NCBI GenBank assembly: GCA_018970965.1 | Contig: JAGWVG010000039.1 | Coordinates: 1-10,412 of the forward strand | DNA length: 10,412 nucleotides | Source of the DNA: Alphaproteobacteria bacterium | Lineage (GTDB): Bacteria > Pseudomonadota > Alphaproteobacteria > Sphingomonadales > Sphingomonadaceae | Reading direction: 5' to 3' | In this document: positions 1 through 7,845 of the stretch, in pieces | Layout: every line of letters begins with the position of its first letter | Position numbering within the stretch: position 1 is the stretch's first letter | Program-made: the position numbers and the translations under genes | Notes under the pieces: model-generated | Databases searched by the model: none | What the model was told of the DNA's origin: nothing | Seen by the model: only the letters and a program-made list of their open reading frames with translations

Positions 1-1327
1 CGGTGTAAAGGCGTACGAAATCCTCCATGCCCTTTTCACCTTTTGTGCGGGCCCGAAGAGTTGAGTCTATTTCCAGCCAAATCAGCAGGCCTTCGTTATA
101 ATAATCCTCACTCCGCTGGTAGCTGACCCATCCTTTGGGGCGACGTGCGGTGATGATCGGATCACGAGTTGTGTCTTCCACATCGCGCCAATCGCGTGCG
201 CGGCGAATGTCTTGGGTTGCAGCAATGTTGGCCAGAGCATCGAGTGTTTCTTGTTTGCTAAACAAGCCCGAGCGGGCCCCCAGAACATAGCCCCAAAATT
301 GGTCTTGCCCCTCATAAGCCCAGAGCAAATCATTGACGAGGGGTGTCCGAAAATCTGGGACCATCTGCCCGGCAGGACGACGATATTTGCCAATCCAGGC
401 ATGGCTGAATTCATGCGCCAAAAGATTGCGCCGGCCGGGGCCCGAGTTCCACTCGGTAAAATACTCTGGGTTGGCGCCGTTTTCGGAAGAGCGATGATGT
501 TCGAGGCCGATGCTGCCCATTTGATCAGTCAGCGCGAGCAGGAAATCATAATGATCATACGGCGTCATGCCGAACAGCTTGACTGCCTGATCCACCAGCT
601 TCTTGTGCACATCAATTTGTGCAGGTGTGGCGGCCAGATATTTCGCATCGTCGGCCACAATGTTGAGCGTAACATTTGGGGCAAGCGGTTCGGCTCGGAA
701 ATGCCGGCCTGCAAATACAGGGGAATCAATCAGGGTTTCATAATCGACAGGCTGATAGTGCACGTTATTGCCGGTTGTTGATGCCGGGCGAAGCGCTGTG
801 GCCGCCTTCCATCCGACAGGCCAAGTCACACTCGCAACCACTGGGATGCGCCGCGTAAACCAGCCAGCCGGATAAAGAGATACATCCTGCCATTGCAAGT
901 TCATCATATCCGGGGTCACGACGATCCGGCCTTGGTCGGGCTCGGTGGCTGAGAGGAATTGGAAGTTCACGTCCAATTGCTTCACACCTGATGGAACATC
1001 GACGTGAAAGGCAAATACATCTTCAGCATCACGCTTCCAGTCGAGCTGCTTCCCATTGGCTTTAATCACAAGCCCAGCAAGCTTTTCGATTTGGCCGCGT
1101 GGTGCATGCGTGCCTGGCAACCATTTTGGGAATAACAGGACCATCGGCCCCGCTTGGGGCACCGGGATGGTCTGCCGGACTTTAAATATCGCTTGGTCTG
1201 TGTCCGTCGCGTCGACATCTAGCGTCATTGTGCCTGGAAAGGGCATGTCTTTTGCGGCGGGAATTGTCTGTGCGGCAAGGCCAGCAGAAATCAGCGCAAA
1301 TGGCGCAAATAGAACAGAAAATTTCAT
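1..1327 (-). CDS. M61-family metallopeptidase (glycyl aminopeptidase-like), secreted, 3' end outside window
   Basis: Partial gene: 442 codons are open from the ATG at 1327 to the window edge. Residues 1-19 look like a Sec signal peptide (MKFSVLF..., hydrophobic core, AGLAA before Q20), so the protein is probably periplasmic or surface-exposed. An M61 N-terminal beta domain precedes the catalytic domain. The zinc motif HEFSH is at residues 305-309, within LLAHEFSHAW. A likely third zinc ligand, E339, sits in LLWAYEG, and a family-typical SEDYYNEG block is near residues 406-413. Members of this family remove N-terminal amino acids, classically glycine, from peptides. The start is supported by GAGGA about six bases upstream and by the signal peptide directly after it. 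The gene is divergent from hisS across a 75-base gap. The family call is firm; the substrate is inferred. Confidence 0.93.
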   Translation of the reverse strand, partial: MKFSVLFAPFALISAGLAAQTIPAAKDMPFPGTMTLDVDATDTDQAIFKVRQTIPVPQAGPMVLLFPKWLPGTHAPRGQIEKLAGLVIKANGKQLDWKRDAEDVFAFHVDVPSGVKQLDVNFQFLSATEPDQGRIVVTPDMMNLQWQDVSLYPAGWFTRRIPVVASVTWPVGWKAATALRPASTTGNNVHYQPVDYETLIDSPVFAGRHFRAEPLAPNVTLNIVADDAKYLAATPAQIDVHKKLVDQAVKLFGMTPYDHYDFLLALTDQMGSIGLEHHRSSENGANPEYFTEWNSGPGRRNLLAHEFSHAWIGKYRRPAGQMVPDFRTPLVNDLLWAYEGQDQFWGYVLGARSGLFSKQETLDALANIAATQDIRRARDWRDVEDTTRDPIITARRPKGWVSYQRSEDYYNEGLLIWLEIDSTLRARTKGEKGMEDFVRLYT

Positions 1328-1402
1328 GCAATCCTCGAAATTTAACTGAGTACCCCATGCAAGGATTTGCGCGGACGGTCCAGTGGCTATAGGGGCGCAG
1401 TT

Positions 1403-2650
1403 ATGGCGAAGATTGAAACTCCAAGACCGATCCGTGGCACGCAGGATATGCTGGGCGAGGTTGCTGACCGCTTCGTGCGTGTTGTTGAGACGTTTGAACG
1501 TGTCCGGCGGCTATATGGTTTTAGGCGCGTTGAGGTTCCTGTGATTGAGCCGACGGCTGTTTTTGCGCGCTCGCTTGGCGAAACAACTGACGTTGTCTCG
1601 AAGGAAATGTACAGCTTCGATGATCGTGGTGGTGAGTCGGTTACTTTGCGGCCAGAGTTTACGGCTGGCATTTGCCGCGCCTTTCTAACGGAAGGGTGGC
1701 AGCAGCATGCGCCGCTGAAGCTGGCGACGCATGGCCCCTTATTCCGCTACGAACGCCCGCAAAAGGGGCGGTATCGGCAATTTCACCAGATTGATGCCGA
1801 GATTATCGGTGCGGCTGAGCCTGCGGCCGATGTCGAACTGCTTGTTTTTGCCGATCAATTGCTGCGTGACTTGGGTATTTCTGAAGGCGTTACATTGCAC
1901 CTCAATACGCTTGGCGATGGCGGAACGCGCGCCGCTTGGCGATCTGCTTTGATCGAATATTTTTCTGATCACAAAGCGGATTTGTCGGAAGACAGCCGCG
2001 ATCGGCTTGAGAAGAATCCGCTGCGTATCCTCGACTCCAAAGATCCGCGGGATCGGCCCATTGCTGATGCTGCGCCCGATATTGATACCTATATTACGGA
2101 CGAAGCCCGTGATTTCTTCGGCTCGGTAACTGAGGGCCTGTCGGCGGCTGGCGTGGCTTGGACACGCGACAGTCGTCTGGTTCGTGGGCTCGATTATTAT
2201 CGCCACACGGCCTTTGAGTTTGTGACAGATCGGTTGGGCGCGCAGGGCACTGTGCTGGGCGGGGGCCGTTATGATGGCTTGATGGAAAGCCTCGGTGGTC
2301 CAGCAACGCCCGCCGTCGGTTGGGCTGCAGGTATTGAGCGGCTCGCAATGTTGCTGGATGCACCGCCGCCGCCGCGCGTTCATGTTGCGCTTGTCCCGAT
2401 GGGCGATGCAGCGGCGCTCGCCGCCACTGGAATCGTTGCCCAATTGCGCCGCGCTGGCATTTCAGCGGATCTGGGCTTTAAGGGCAACATGAAGAAGCGC
2501 ATGCAAAAGGCGAATGATCTTGGTGCGCGCTTTGCTATCATTCTGGGCGATGATGAACTGGCCAAAGGCGTTGCAAGTGTGAAGGATTTGGCAAGCGGCG
2601 CGCAACAGGAAGTCGCGTTGGACGCGCTGGTGGCTGCTGTTCGCGCATGA
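1403..2650 (+). CDS. hisS: Histidyl-tRNA synthetase (HisRS)
   Basis: A class II aminoacyl-tRNA synthetase that charges tRNA-His with histidine, cytoplasmic and essential; 415 residues, normal for the family. The N-terminus carries PRPIRGTQD (residues 7-15). Motif 1 surrounds EVPVIEP (44-50). TLRPEFTAG (81-89) and motif 2, [16 protein letters not shown] (114-129), follow. The histidine-specific signature [11 protein letters not shown] is at 259-269, GGGRYDGL at 287-293, and motif 3 GWAAGIERL at 306-314. The last 90 or so residues form the anticodon-binding domain. A TTG at 1367 would add 12 residues, but ATG 1403 is preferred: it begins at the conserved N-terminus and has AGGGG about eight bases upstream. 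A weak TTGCGC/TATAGG-like promoter may lie at 1367-1393. The TGA stop overlaps the prfA start (ATGA), so the two are probably translationally coupled. Confidence 0.97.
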   Translation: MAKIETPRPIRGTQDMLGEVADRFVRVVETFERVRRLYGFRRVEVPVIEPTAVFARSLGETTDVVSKEMYSFDDRGGESVTLRPEFTAGICRAFLTEGWQQHAPLKLATHGPLFRYERPQKGRYRQFHQIDAEIIGAAEPAADVELLVFADQLLRDLGISEGVTLHLNTLGDGGTRAAWRSALIEYFSDHKADLSEDSRDRLEKNPLRILDSKDPRDRPIADAAPDIDTYITDEARDFFGSVTEGLSAAGVAWTRDSRLVRGLDYYRHTAFEFVTDRLGAQGTVLGGGRYDGLMESLGGPATPAVGWAAGIERLAMLLDAPPPPRVHVALVPMGDAAALAATGIVAQLRRAGISADLGFKGNMKKRMQKANDLGARFAIILGDDELAKGVASVKDLASGAQQEVALDALVAAVRA

Positions 2651-3720
2651 CCCAGATTTCTGCTGACCGGTTGGCCGCCATTCTGGCGCGGCGCGATGAG
2701 CTTCAGGCGCAATTGGCGTCAGGGGATTTGCCACCCGACCGCTTCGTGGCCCTGTCGAAAGAATATGCGGAAGTCGAGCCCGTGGCCGAGGCGGCGGATG
2801 CGCTGCAAAGCCTGCGTGCGGAATATCGTGATTTGCAGGCCATGCTCGAAGATCCTGAGATGCGCGACATGGCAGAAGAAGAGCTGGCCAGTGTTAAGGC
2901 CCGCCTACCCGAGGCCGAGCATGACATGGCAGTGCGCCTTTTGCCAAAGGATGCGGCGGACGAGCGGTCTGCCATGCTTGAAGTTCGCGCAGGGACAGGG
3001 GGCGATGAAGCCGCGCTCTTCGCTGGCGATCTCTTCCGCATGTATCAGCGTTATGCCGAGACGCAGGGCTGGAAGGTTGAGTTAATCTCTGCCAGCGATT
3101 CTGAAGTCGGCGGCTATAAAGAAGTTGTCGCGTCGATCACGGGTGCAGGCGTGTTCGCCAAACTTAAATATGAATCGGGTGTTCACCGCGTTCAGCGCGT
3201 GCCTGTGACTGAAAGCGGGGGCCGTATTCACACCTCAGCGGCAACTGTTGCTGTTTTGCCGGAGGCAGAGGAAGTTGACGTTCAGATTGAGGATAAAGAT
3301 CTGAAGGTTGATATCTATCGGTCGTCGGGTGCTGGGGGGCAGCACGTTAACACAACTGACTCAGCCATTCGCATCACGCACATTCCCACTGGCATTGTTG
3401 TCATTCAACAAGATCAGCGGTCACAGCACAAGAATCGCGCGAAGGCGATGCAAGTGCTGCGGACGCGCCTCTATGAGCGTGAGCGGGAAATTCTTCATGC
3501 TGAACGCTCGGGTGCCCGCAAATCTATGGTGGGGTCGGGCGATCGGTCAGAGCGGATCCGCACTTATAATTTCCCGCAGGGCCGTGTGACAGATCATCGC
3601 ATCAACCTCACGCTGCATCGGTTGCCCGAAATTCTCATGGGGCAAATGGACGAACTGATTAGCGCGCTGATTACGGCGGACCAGGCCGAACGTCTGGCGG
3701 GGTTGGATGACGCTGCGTGA
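2647..3720 (+). CDS. prfA: Peptide chain release factor 1 (RF1)
   Basis: Reads UAA and UAG stop codons in the ribosomal A site and triggers release of the finished peptide. It is 357 residues, close to the roughly 360 usual for RF1. The codon-recognition tripeptide is PVT at 186-188, inside [17 protein letters not shown]; the P-x-T form identifies RF1, whereas RF2 has SPF. The catalytic GGQ is at 230-232 within [10 protein letters not shown], and Q232 is the glutamine that PrmC methylates. The N-terminal part (about 1-100) is a charged helical domain and residues 110-160 include the RAGTGGDEA block. The start overlaps the hisS stop by four bases with no strong Shine-Dalgarno, so coupled translation is likely. 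The 3' end overlaps prmC by 14 bases. Confidence 0.98.
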   Translation: MTQISADRLAAILARRDELQAQLASGDLPPDRFVALSKEYAEVEPVAEAADALQSLRAEYRDLQAMLEDPEMRDMAEEELASVKARLPEAEHDMAVRLLPKDAADERSAMLEVRAGTGGDEAALFAGDLFRMYQRYAETQGWKVELISASDSEVGGYKEVVASITGAGVFAKLKYESGVHRVQRVPVTESGGRIHTSAATVAVLPEAEEVDVQIEDKDLKVDIYRSSGAGGQHVNTTDSAIRITHIPTGIVVIQQDQRSQHKNRAKAMQVLRTRLYEREREILHAERSGARKSMVGSGDRSERIRTYNFPQGRVTDHRINLTLHRLPEILMGQMDELISALITADQAERLAGLDDAA

Positions 3721-4531
3721 TGCGCTGAGCGCCGCAGCAGAACAACTGGCTGCCGTCAGTCCGACGCCTCGGCTTGATGCGGAGCTGCTGGCTGCCCATG
3801 CCTTGGGCGTGGACCGCAACCAACTGCTTCTGATGCATTTGAAAGATACCGTGCCAGACGCGCTGCGCGGGCTGTTGGAACGACGGCTGCGGCATGAGCC
3901 CGTTGCCTATATTACCGGCGAGGCCAGTTTTTGGTCGTTAGATCTGAATGTTCGGCCGGGAGTGCTGATCCCGCGGCCGGATAGCGAAACGCTGATTGAA
4001 GCGGCAATTGACCATTTTCAGTTTGGCGCGCCAGATGTTGTGCTTGATCTTGGAACAGGCTCGGGCGCGTTGTTGTTGGCGGCACTCGACCATTGGCCGA
4101 AGGCCCAGGGGCTGGGCATTGACCAATCTCAGACGGCGCTGGATGTCGCCATTGGTAACGCGCAGCGTGTCGGGGTTGCGGATCGCGCGACGTTCCAACT
4201 TCGGGATTGGGGCGCGGGGCTGGAGGGGGTCTTTGATCTCATTTTGTGTAATCCTCCTTATATTGCAGATGGTTACCCGCTGATCCGTGATGTGGCGGAC
4301 TATGAGCCAGCCTCGGCCTTGTTTGCCGGTGCGCAAGGGCTGGATGACTATGTGCGCTTAGCCCCTGACATTGCGCGCTTGCTGTCCGCGACGGGCTGCG
4401 CCTGTGTAGAAATTGGCTTTGATCAGGGGCTTAGCGTTGCTGCGATTTTTGACGCGCACGGTATGGATGTCGCCTTGCGGCAAGATTTGGCTGGGCAAGA
4501 TCGCTGCCTTGTGTTGCGTAAAAGGCCATAA
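3707..4531 (+). CDS. prmC: Release-factor glutamine N5-methyltransferase PrmC
   Basis: Transfers a methyl group from S-adenosylmethionine to the side chain of the GGQ glutamine in RF1 and RF2, which raises termination efficiency. It is 274 residues, typical length. The N-terminal helical domain (about 1-75) contains [15 protein letters not shown] and EPVAYITG. The linker has the conserved IPRPDSETL (88-96). The Rossmann methyltransferase domain has motif I, DLGTGSG (114-120), and the NPPYI motif (182-186) that binds the substrate glutamine amide, followed by [10 protein letters not shown] (199-208). The start ATG lies inside prfA, 14 bases before its end, in the common prfA-prmC arrangement. 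The substrate, RF1, is encoded directly upstream. No frameshift or missing motif is seen. Confidence 0.97.
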   Translation: MTLRDALSAAAEQLAAVSPTPRLDAELLAAHALGVDRNQLLLMHLKDTVPDALRGLLERRLRHEPVAYITGEASFWSLDLNVRPGVLIPRPDSETLIEAAIDHFQFGAPDVVLDLGTGSGALLLAALDHWPKAQGLGIDQSQTALDVAIGNAQRVGVADRATFQLRDWGAGLEGVFDLILCNPPYIADGYPLIRDVADYEPASALFAGAQGLDDYVRLAPDIARLLSATGCACVEIGFDQGLSVAAIFDAHGMDVALRQDLAGQDRCLVLRKRP

Positions 4532-4753
4532 TTTCGCTTTGCTTTGACGGGATCTGTGCTAGGGCGAGTCTTGAAAGGCGATGCGCCGTTTGCGGGGAAG
4601 CTTGAAACCGCGCCGCTGATCTCATCCAGAACCGGGCTGACTCTCTAAAATTCGGCTTGGCTGACGGGCCACCTGAAAAGTTGGTCCCATGATGATTAGG
4701 TTCTCCGCAGTGTCGGGAACTTGGGCCACCCCTTGATTTAAGGAATGGATCAC

Positions 4754-5359
4754 TTGCTTAATAATCGTCAGTCGAACCGCCGCCGTGGTCGTGGTCGTGG
4801 GCCACAAGGGAATGGCGGGCGCCAGGATAATGGTAGCCGGATTGATAACCGCGCGCGCGGCAATGCCCCCCAGCTTCTTGAAAAATACAAGAATTTGGCG
4901 CGTGAGGCGCAGCTGCAGGGTGATCGCGTACTGACGGAATATTATCTGCAGTTTGCAGACCATTATTTCCGCATTGTTGCTGAAAACCGGGCGCGGTTTG
5001 AAGAAAGCCGCCAGCCACGCCGTGACGAATGGCAAGCCGAAGACGGCTTTGAAGGCGAGGTGATCGATGAGGCGCCAACGGAAAGCGGCGAAGCAAGCGA
5101 GGAGTCTCGCGAGCCGCGGCGTGATCGCCGTCCGCAGCGTGACCGTCGTGATTACCGCGATCATCGCGCGCCGCGCGAAGGCGCTGAAACAGACGCGAGC
5201 AATGATGGCGCAACAATTGATGTTGCAATTTTGCCGCCAGCCTTGGGCGTTTCGGCAGATCCGATCCCTGATTTGGATGGCGAGCCGGCACCCGTGCGTC
5301 GGCGGGGGCGTCCGCGCCGTTCAGCTGCTGAAGAAGCCGATGCCGAAGCGGCTGAATAA
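4754..5359 (+). CDS. DUF4167 domain protein with arginine/glycine-rich ends
   Basis: A conserved alphaproteobacterial protein of unknown function, often found next to prmC. The N-terminus is basic and repetitive (NRRRGRGRGP). The DUF4167 core follows, about residues 37-80, with QLLEKYKNLAREAQLQGD and EYYLQFADHYFRIVAEN, probably helical. A long disordered acidic and arginine-rich region then ends in VRRRGRPRRS (about 181-190), which resembles an AT-hook. These tails suggest nucleic-acid binding, which is inference. Start choice: ATG 4745 has its AAGGA (4740-4744) directly abutting it, which is too close. TTG 4754 places that AAGGA nine bases away and gives a protein beginning MLNNRQ, so TTG is preferred; ATG 4745 remains possible and would add three residues. 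The 222-base gap after prmC shows no recognisable element beyond an isolated TTGACG at 4544-4549. A terminator follows the gene. Confidence 0.88.
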   Translation: MLNNRQSNRRRGRGRGPQGNGGRQDNGSRIDNRARGNAPQLLEKYKNLAREAQLQGDRVLTEYYLQFADHYFRIVAENRARFEESRQPRRDEWQAEDGFEGEVIDEAPTESGEASEESREPRRDRRPQRDRRDYRDHRAPREGAETDASNDGATIDVAILPPALGVSADPIPDLDGEPAPVRRRGRPRRSAAEEADAEAAE

Positions 5360-5386
5360 GTCAGTCTAACGCAGGATATGATAAGG

Positions 5387-5417
5387 AACTGCCGGTGGTA
5401 ACATCGGCAGTTTTTTT
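5387..5417 (+). terminator. Rho-independent terminator after the hisS-prfA-prmC-DUF4167 cluster
   Basis: An 8-base perfect stem, AACTGCCG (5387-5394) with CGGCAGTT (5405-5412), encloses a 10-base loop, and a T run extends to 5417. The first bases of the T run also form the closing pairs. It lies 27 bases after the DUF4167 stop and insulates the cluster from the porin promoter downstream. Confidence 0.92.
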
Positions 5418-5464
5418 ATGCGCGCCGCTGTGCTTTATCCTTTATGTGTCAATTAAATGACAAG

Positions 5465-5494
5465 ATGTCACAGAACTGTCATCAAAGTGTTTCA
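5465..5494 (+). promoter_or_regulatory. Probable Pho box (PhoB binding site) for the porin gene
   Basis: Direct repeats spaced exactly 11 bases: ATGTCAC (5465-5471), CTGTCAT (5476-5482) and a weaker GTGTTTC (5487-5493). PhoB sites are built from 7-base CTGTCAT-like units repeated every 11 bases, and the first two copies match closely. The site is 54 to 83 bases before the porin ATG, and the porin belongs to a family classically induced by phosphate starvation. No confident -10 box was identified. The PhoB assignment is inferred from the pattern and the downstream gene. Confidence 0.78.
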
Positions 5495-5547
5495 GTTGCA
5501 TGACAAGCTGATTAAGGGCTTGGCGAAGCTGGCATAGGATTGCGAAT

Positions 5548-7071
5548 ATGAAGATCACCTTGCGCATTGCATTGGTTACGACCTCGGCATTGACTTTGCT
5601 TTGTTCTGAGCCCGTTTTTGCAGAACAAGTTGAAGCATCGCCTGCGCAACCCGCGGCATCGGCGGCGCAGGTTGAGGCCTTGCAAAAGCAGGTGCAAGCG
5701 CTGCAGGCACAGCTGGATGCGCTGAAGCAGCAATTGCCCAAGGCTGTGCCAAGCTGGCGCGGCGCTCCACAATTTGCAGATAGCGACGGCTGGTCTTTCA
5801 AGGTGCGCGGGCGCCTTCATTATGACACGGGCTATATCGAAACGCCGGGTGATTATGCCGCCAACCGAAATTTGGGGTTTAATAGCCGCGTCCGCCGTGT
5901 CCGCCTTGGGGTGGAAGGTTCCATGCCCGGGGGCTTTGGTTACAAAGTGGAAGGCGATTTTGCCAATGCGAATGTTGGCTTTGGCGATGTGTTGCTGAGC
6001 TGGCAGCCCAAAAGCAAAGACATGATTGTTCGTGTTGGCAATTTTGAAACGCTGGATGGCCTCGATCAAATCAGCAGCTCAAACTACATCACCTTCCTTG
6101 AGCGCGCGCAAATGAATGATGCCTTTGTGAATACGCGGCGTCTGGGTGCGGCAGTTGCTGCGCTTGGCAAAGATGAGCGTTATCGCATCGAAGCGGGGCT
6201 GTTTACCGCACATGGCATCGATAACAGCTTTGATAATGATGGCTGGATTGGCGCTGCACGCGCGGTCTATGCGCCCAGCTTAGGCAATGGCCGCTTGCAC
6301 TTGGCGCTCAATTATCAGCACCGCGAATTTCAATCCAACAATGGCGGCGTGGCCAGCGTCTCTGCAAATGCGCCCTCGACCAATCAAGTGGCGCGCTACC
6401 GGGCGCGGCCTTTCTTGCAGACCACGGATGTTCGCTTTGTTGATACGGGCAGCTTTGCCGCCAAAGGCGATGACATTATTGGGCTGGAAGTCGCAGCGAT
6501 TTATCCCAAGCTCTATATGGCTGGCGAGGCGCAGTGGACTCGTGTCCGCACGTATCGTCCGGGCGATGTGGCAACAGGCTTGGATGCATTTGCTGCTGCA
6601 AGCCAAGTTGCGCCTTCGACCAATCCCAGCTTTTTTGGCGGCTATGCGGAAATTGGTTATTTTCTGACTGGGGAAACGCGGGGCTATAAAGATAATATCT
6701 GGGGTCGAACCAAGGTATTAAATCCCCTGTCAAAAGGCGGGCTCGGCGCTTGGCAGATTGCGGCGCGTTTTGATTATCTCGATTTGAACTCAGACGCGCT
6801 GCAAGCAGCGCGCCTGAATAATTTTGGCACGGGCGTTGCGACGTCCGCCACAGATGCGGTGCGGTTGGGGCGCGGTGGCACGCAGTCCGGCATGATTTTG
6901 GGTCTGAACTGGTATCCAACGGATTATGCGCGGATCATGCTCAACTATATTCGCATTCATGTCGATGGTGGGCCTTTGGCGTCGGTCGTGGAGCCGCAGA
7001 GCACGTTGCCGGTGAACCAGCGCAGCTACACAACCAATGGTTTGGCAGTGCGCACGCAATTTGATTTTTAA
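5548..7071 (+). CDS. Phosphate-selective porin, OprP/OprO family
   Basis: An outer-membrane beta-barrel channel for passive uptake of phosphate or polyphosphate-type anions; 507 residues. Residues 1-25 form a signal peptide ending VFA before E26. An alanine/glutamine-rich heptad stretch at 41-63 (VEALQKQVQALQAQLDALKQQL) is a short coiled coil, common near the N-terminus of these porins. The barrel begins with FKVRGRLHYDTGYI (84-97), a strand typical of the OprO/OprP family, followed by many alternating hydrophobic strands. The protein ends in phenylalanine (RTQFDF), the usual signal for BAM-mediated assembly. AGGA (5536-5539) lies eight bases before the ATG. Upstream Pho-box repeats fit induction under phosphate limitation. 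Whether it prefers orthophosphate, pyrophosphate or another anion cannot be told from sequence alone. Confidence 0.9.
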   Translation: MKITLRIALVTTSALTLLCSEPVFAEQVEASPAQPAASAAQVEALQKQVQALQAQLDALKQQLPKAVPSWRGAPQFADSDGWSFKVRGRLHYDTGYIETPGDYAANRNLGFNSRVRRVRLGVEGSMPGGFGYKVEGDFANANVGFGDVLLSWQPKSKDMIVRVGNFETLDGLDQISSSNYITFLERAQMNDAFVNTRRLGAAVAALGKDERYRIEAGLFTAHGIDNSFDNDGWIGAARAVYAPSLGNGRLHLALNYQHREFQSNNGGVASVSANAPSTNQVARYRARPFLQTTDVRFVDTGSFAAKGDDIIGLEVAAIYPKLYMAGEAQWTRVRTYRPGDVATGLDAFAAASQVAPSTNPSFFGGYAEIGYFLTGETRGYKDNIWGRTKVLNPLSKGGLGAWQIAARFDYLDLNSDALQAARLNNFGTGVATSATDAVRLGRGGTQSGMILGLNWYPTDYARIMLNYIRIHVDGGPLASVVEPQSTLPVNQRSYTTNGLAVRTQFDF

Positions 7072-7088
7072 AGCTCAACTCCGCGCGA

Positions 7089-7469
7089 TCAGCCTTTTGC
7101 CGGCAATTCGCGCGGTCGAAAATCATCATCCAGCGCGACAAAGGTAAAGACACCCGTCGTCACCTTTACATGTTCTTCGCCGCGCTTGCGCTCGGCAATT
7201 ACATCAAGCCGGATGGCAATTGACGTCCGGCCGCGCCGTTCCACCTTGGCATAAATTGAAATCAAATCGCCGAGCAGAATTGGGGCAATAAATTGCATTG
7301 CCTCAATCGCGACTGTTGCGCACCGGCCTTCGGCAATACGGCCAGCGGCAATCCCGCCGGCGCGATCCATCATGGCAAGCACCCAGCCGCCAAAGATATG
7401 GCCGTTGGTATTGATGTCTGCAGGCTCGGGCAGAACCCGCAGAACAGGGGTCAGGATGTCATCGCTCAT
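7089..7469 (-). CDS. YciA-type acyl-CoA thioesterase (hotdog fold)
   Basis: A cytoplasmic acyl-CoA hydrolase that releases free acid and CoA; 126 residues, single hotdog domain. The signature NTNGHIFGGWVLAMMDRAGG (residues 20-39) matches the YciA/ACOT branch. D35 is at the position of the catalytic aspartate, and GHIFGGW (23-29) forms the start of the hot-dog helix. VTTGVFTFVALD (103-114) is the last strand region. The ATG overlaps the stop of the upstream membrane-protein gene (ATGA) and has no strong Shine-Dalgarno, so it is probably translated by coupling. It converges on the porin gene across 17 bases with no obvious hairpin between. Chain-length preference cannot be predicted. Confidence 0.9.
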   Translation of the reverse strand: MSDDILTPVLRVLPEPADINTNGHIFGGWVLAMMDRAGGIAAGRIAEGRCATVAIEAMQFIAPILLGDLISIYAKVERRGRTSIAIRLDVIAERKRGEEHVKVTTGVFTFVALDDDFRPRELPAKG

Positions 7470-7768
7470 GCGTCGTCCGTTTCAAGTGGATCTCGGATCG
7501 CGTCATCATGACCAGAGCCTGAGGATAGAAAGACAAGGCCCATCAACGCAGACGCCAATAACACCGAGACGAAGACCCCCGCTGCGGTCGCAATCATCAT
7601 ATGGATTGGGATGTCGCCAATCAGCTTGCTCAGAAAAACGAGGCATCCAATGGTCGCGCCCAGAGAGGCAAGGATCATCCATGCCATCAGGCGGCGATAG
7701 CGTCGCCAGGCAAAGGCAGCATAATCAGGATCATCAAGCGAAGATTTGGCAGGTTCCATATCTTTCAT
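7466..7768 (-). CDS. Small two-helix inner-membrane protein, function unknown
   Basis: I do not recognise the family. The 100-residue product has a polar, arginine-containing N-terminus (AAFAWRRYRRL at about 17-27). It has two hydrophobic segments, about 27-47 (LMAWMILASLGATIGCLVFL) and 57-81, joined by a short loop (SKLIGDIPIH). The C-terminus is acidic (ETDDA). The basic flank before helix 1 suggests both ends face the cytoplasm. Its TGA overlaps the thioesterase ATG, so the two form a coupled pair in which this gene comes first. The start could be ATG 7768 or ATG 7759 (M4), and neither has a clear Shine-Dalgarno. It is divergent from the CBS gene across 77 bases. The overlap and clean two-helix pattern support it being a real gene. 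Confidence 0.8.
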   Translation of the reverse strand: MKDMEPAKSSLDDPDYAAFAWRRYRRLMAWMILASLGATIGCLVFLSKLIGDIPIHMMIATAAGVFVSVLLASALMGLVFLSSGSGHDDAIRDPLETDDA

Positions 7769-7845
7769 TTGGGCCGGATTCGTGGGACCATCAAGTCATG
7801 CAGTAAAAAAGACTCGAATTTGCTGCACCAGAGAGGAGGCCTTTT

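Noticed and set aside
212..781. 189-codon plus-strand frame opposite the M61 gene
   Set aside because: The opposite strand encodes the HEFSH zinc motif and other M61 signatures in a continuous frame; this frame has no recognisable domain and is a shadow.
1367..1402. TTG 1367 as the hisS start
   Set aside because: It adds 12 residues not typical of HisRS, while ATG 1403 has an AGGGG ribosome site and begins at the conserved N-terminus.
1739..2443. 234-codon minus-strand frame opposite hisS
   Set aside because: hisS is complete with all class II motifs. The antisense frame is a by-product of codon bias and shows no domain.
4544..4572. TTGACG (4544-4549) as a promoter for the DUF4167 gene
   Set aside because: No acceptable -10 box lies 16 to 18 bases downstream, so a promoter call is not supported.
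5512..6069. 185-codon minus-strand frame over the porin start
   Set aside because: It would cover the porin ribosome site and signal peptide, and its product shows no family features.
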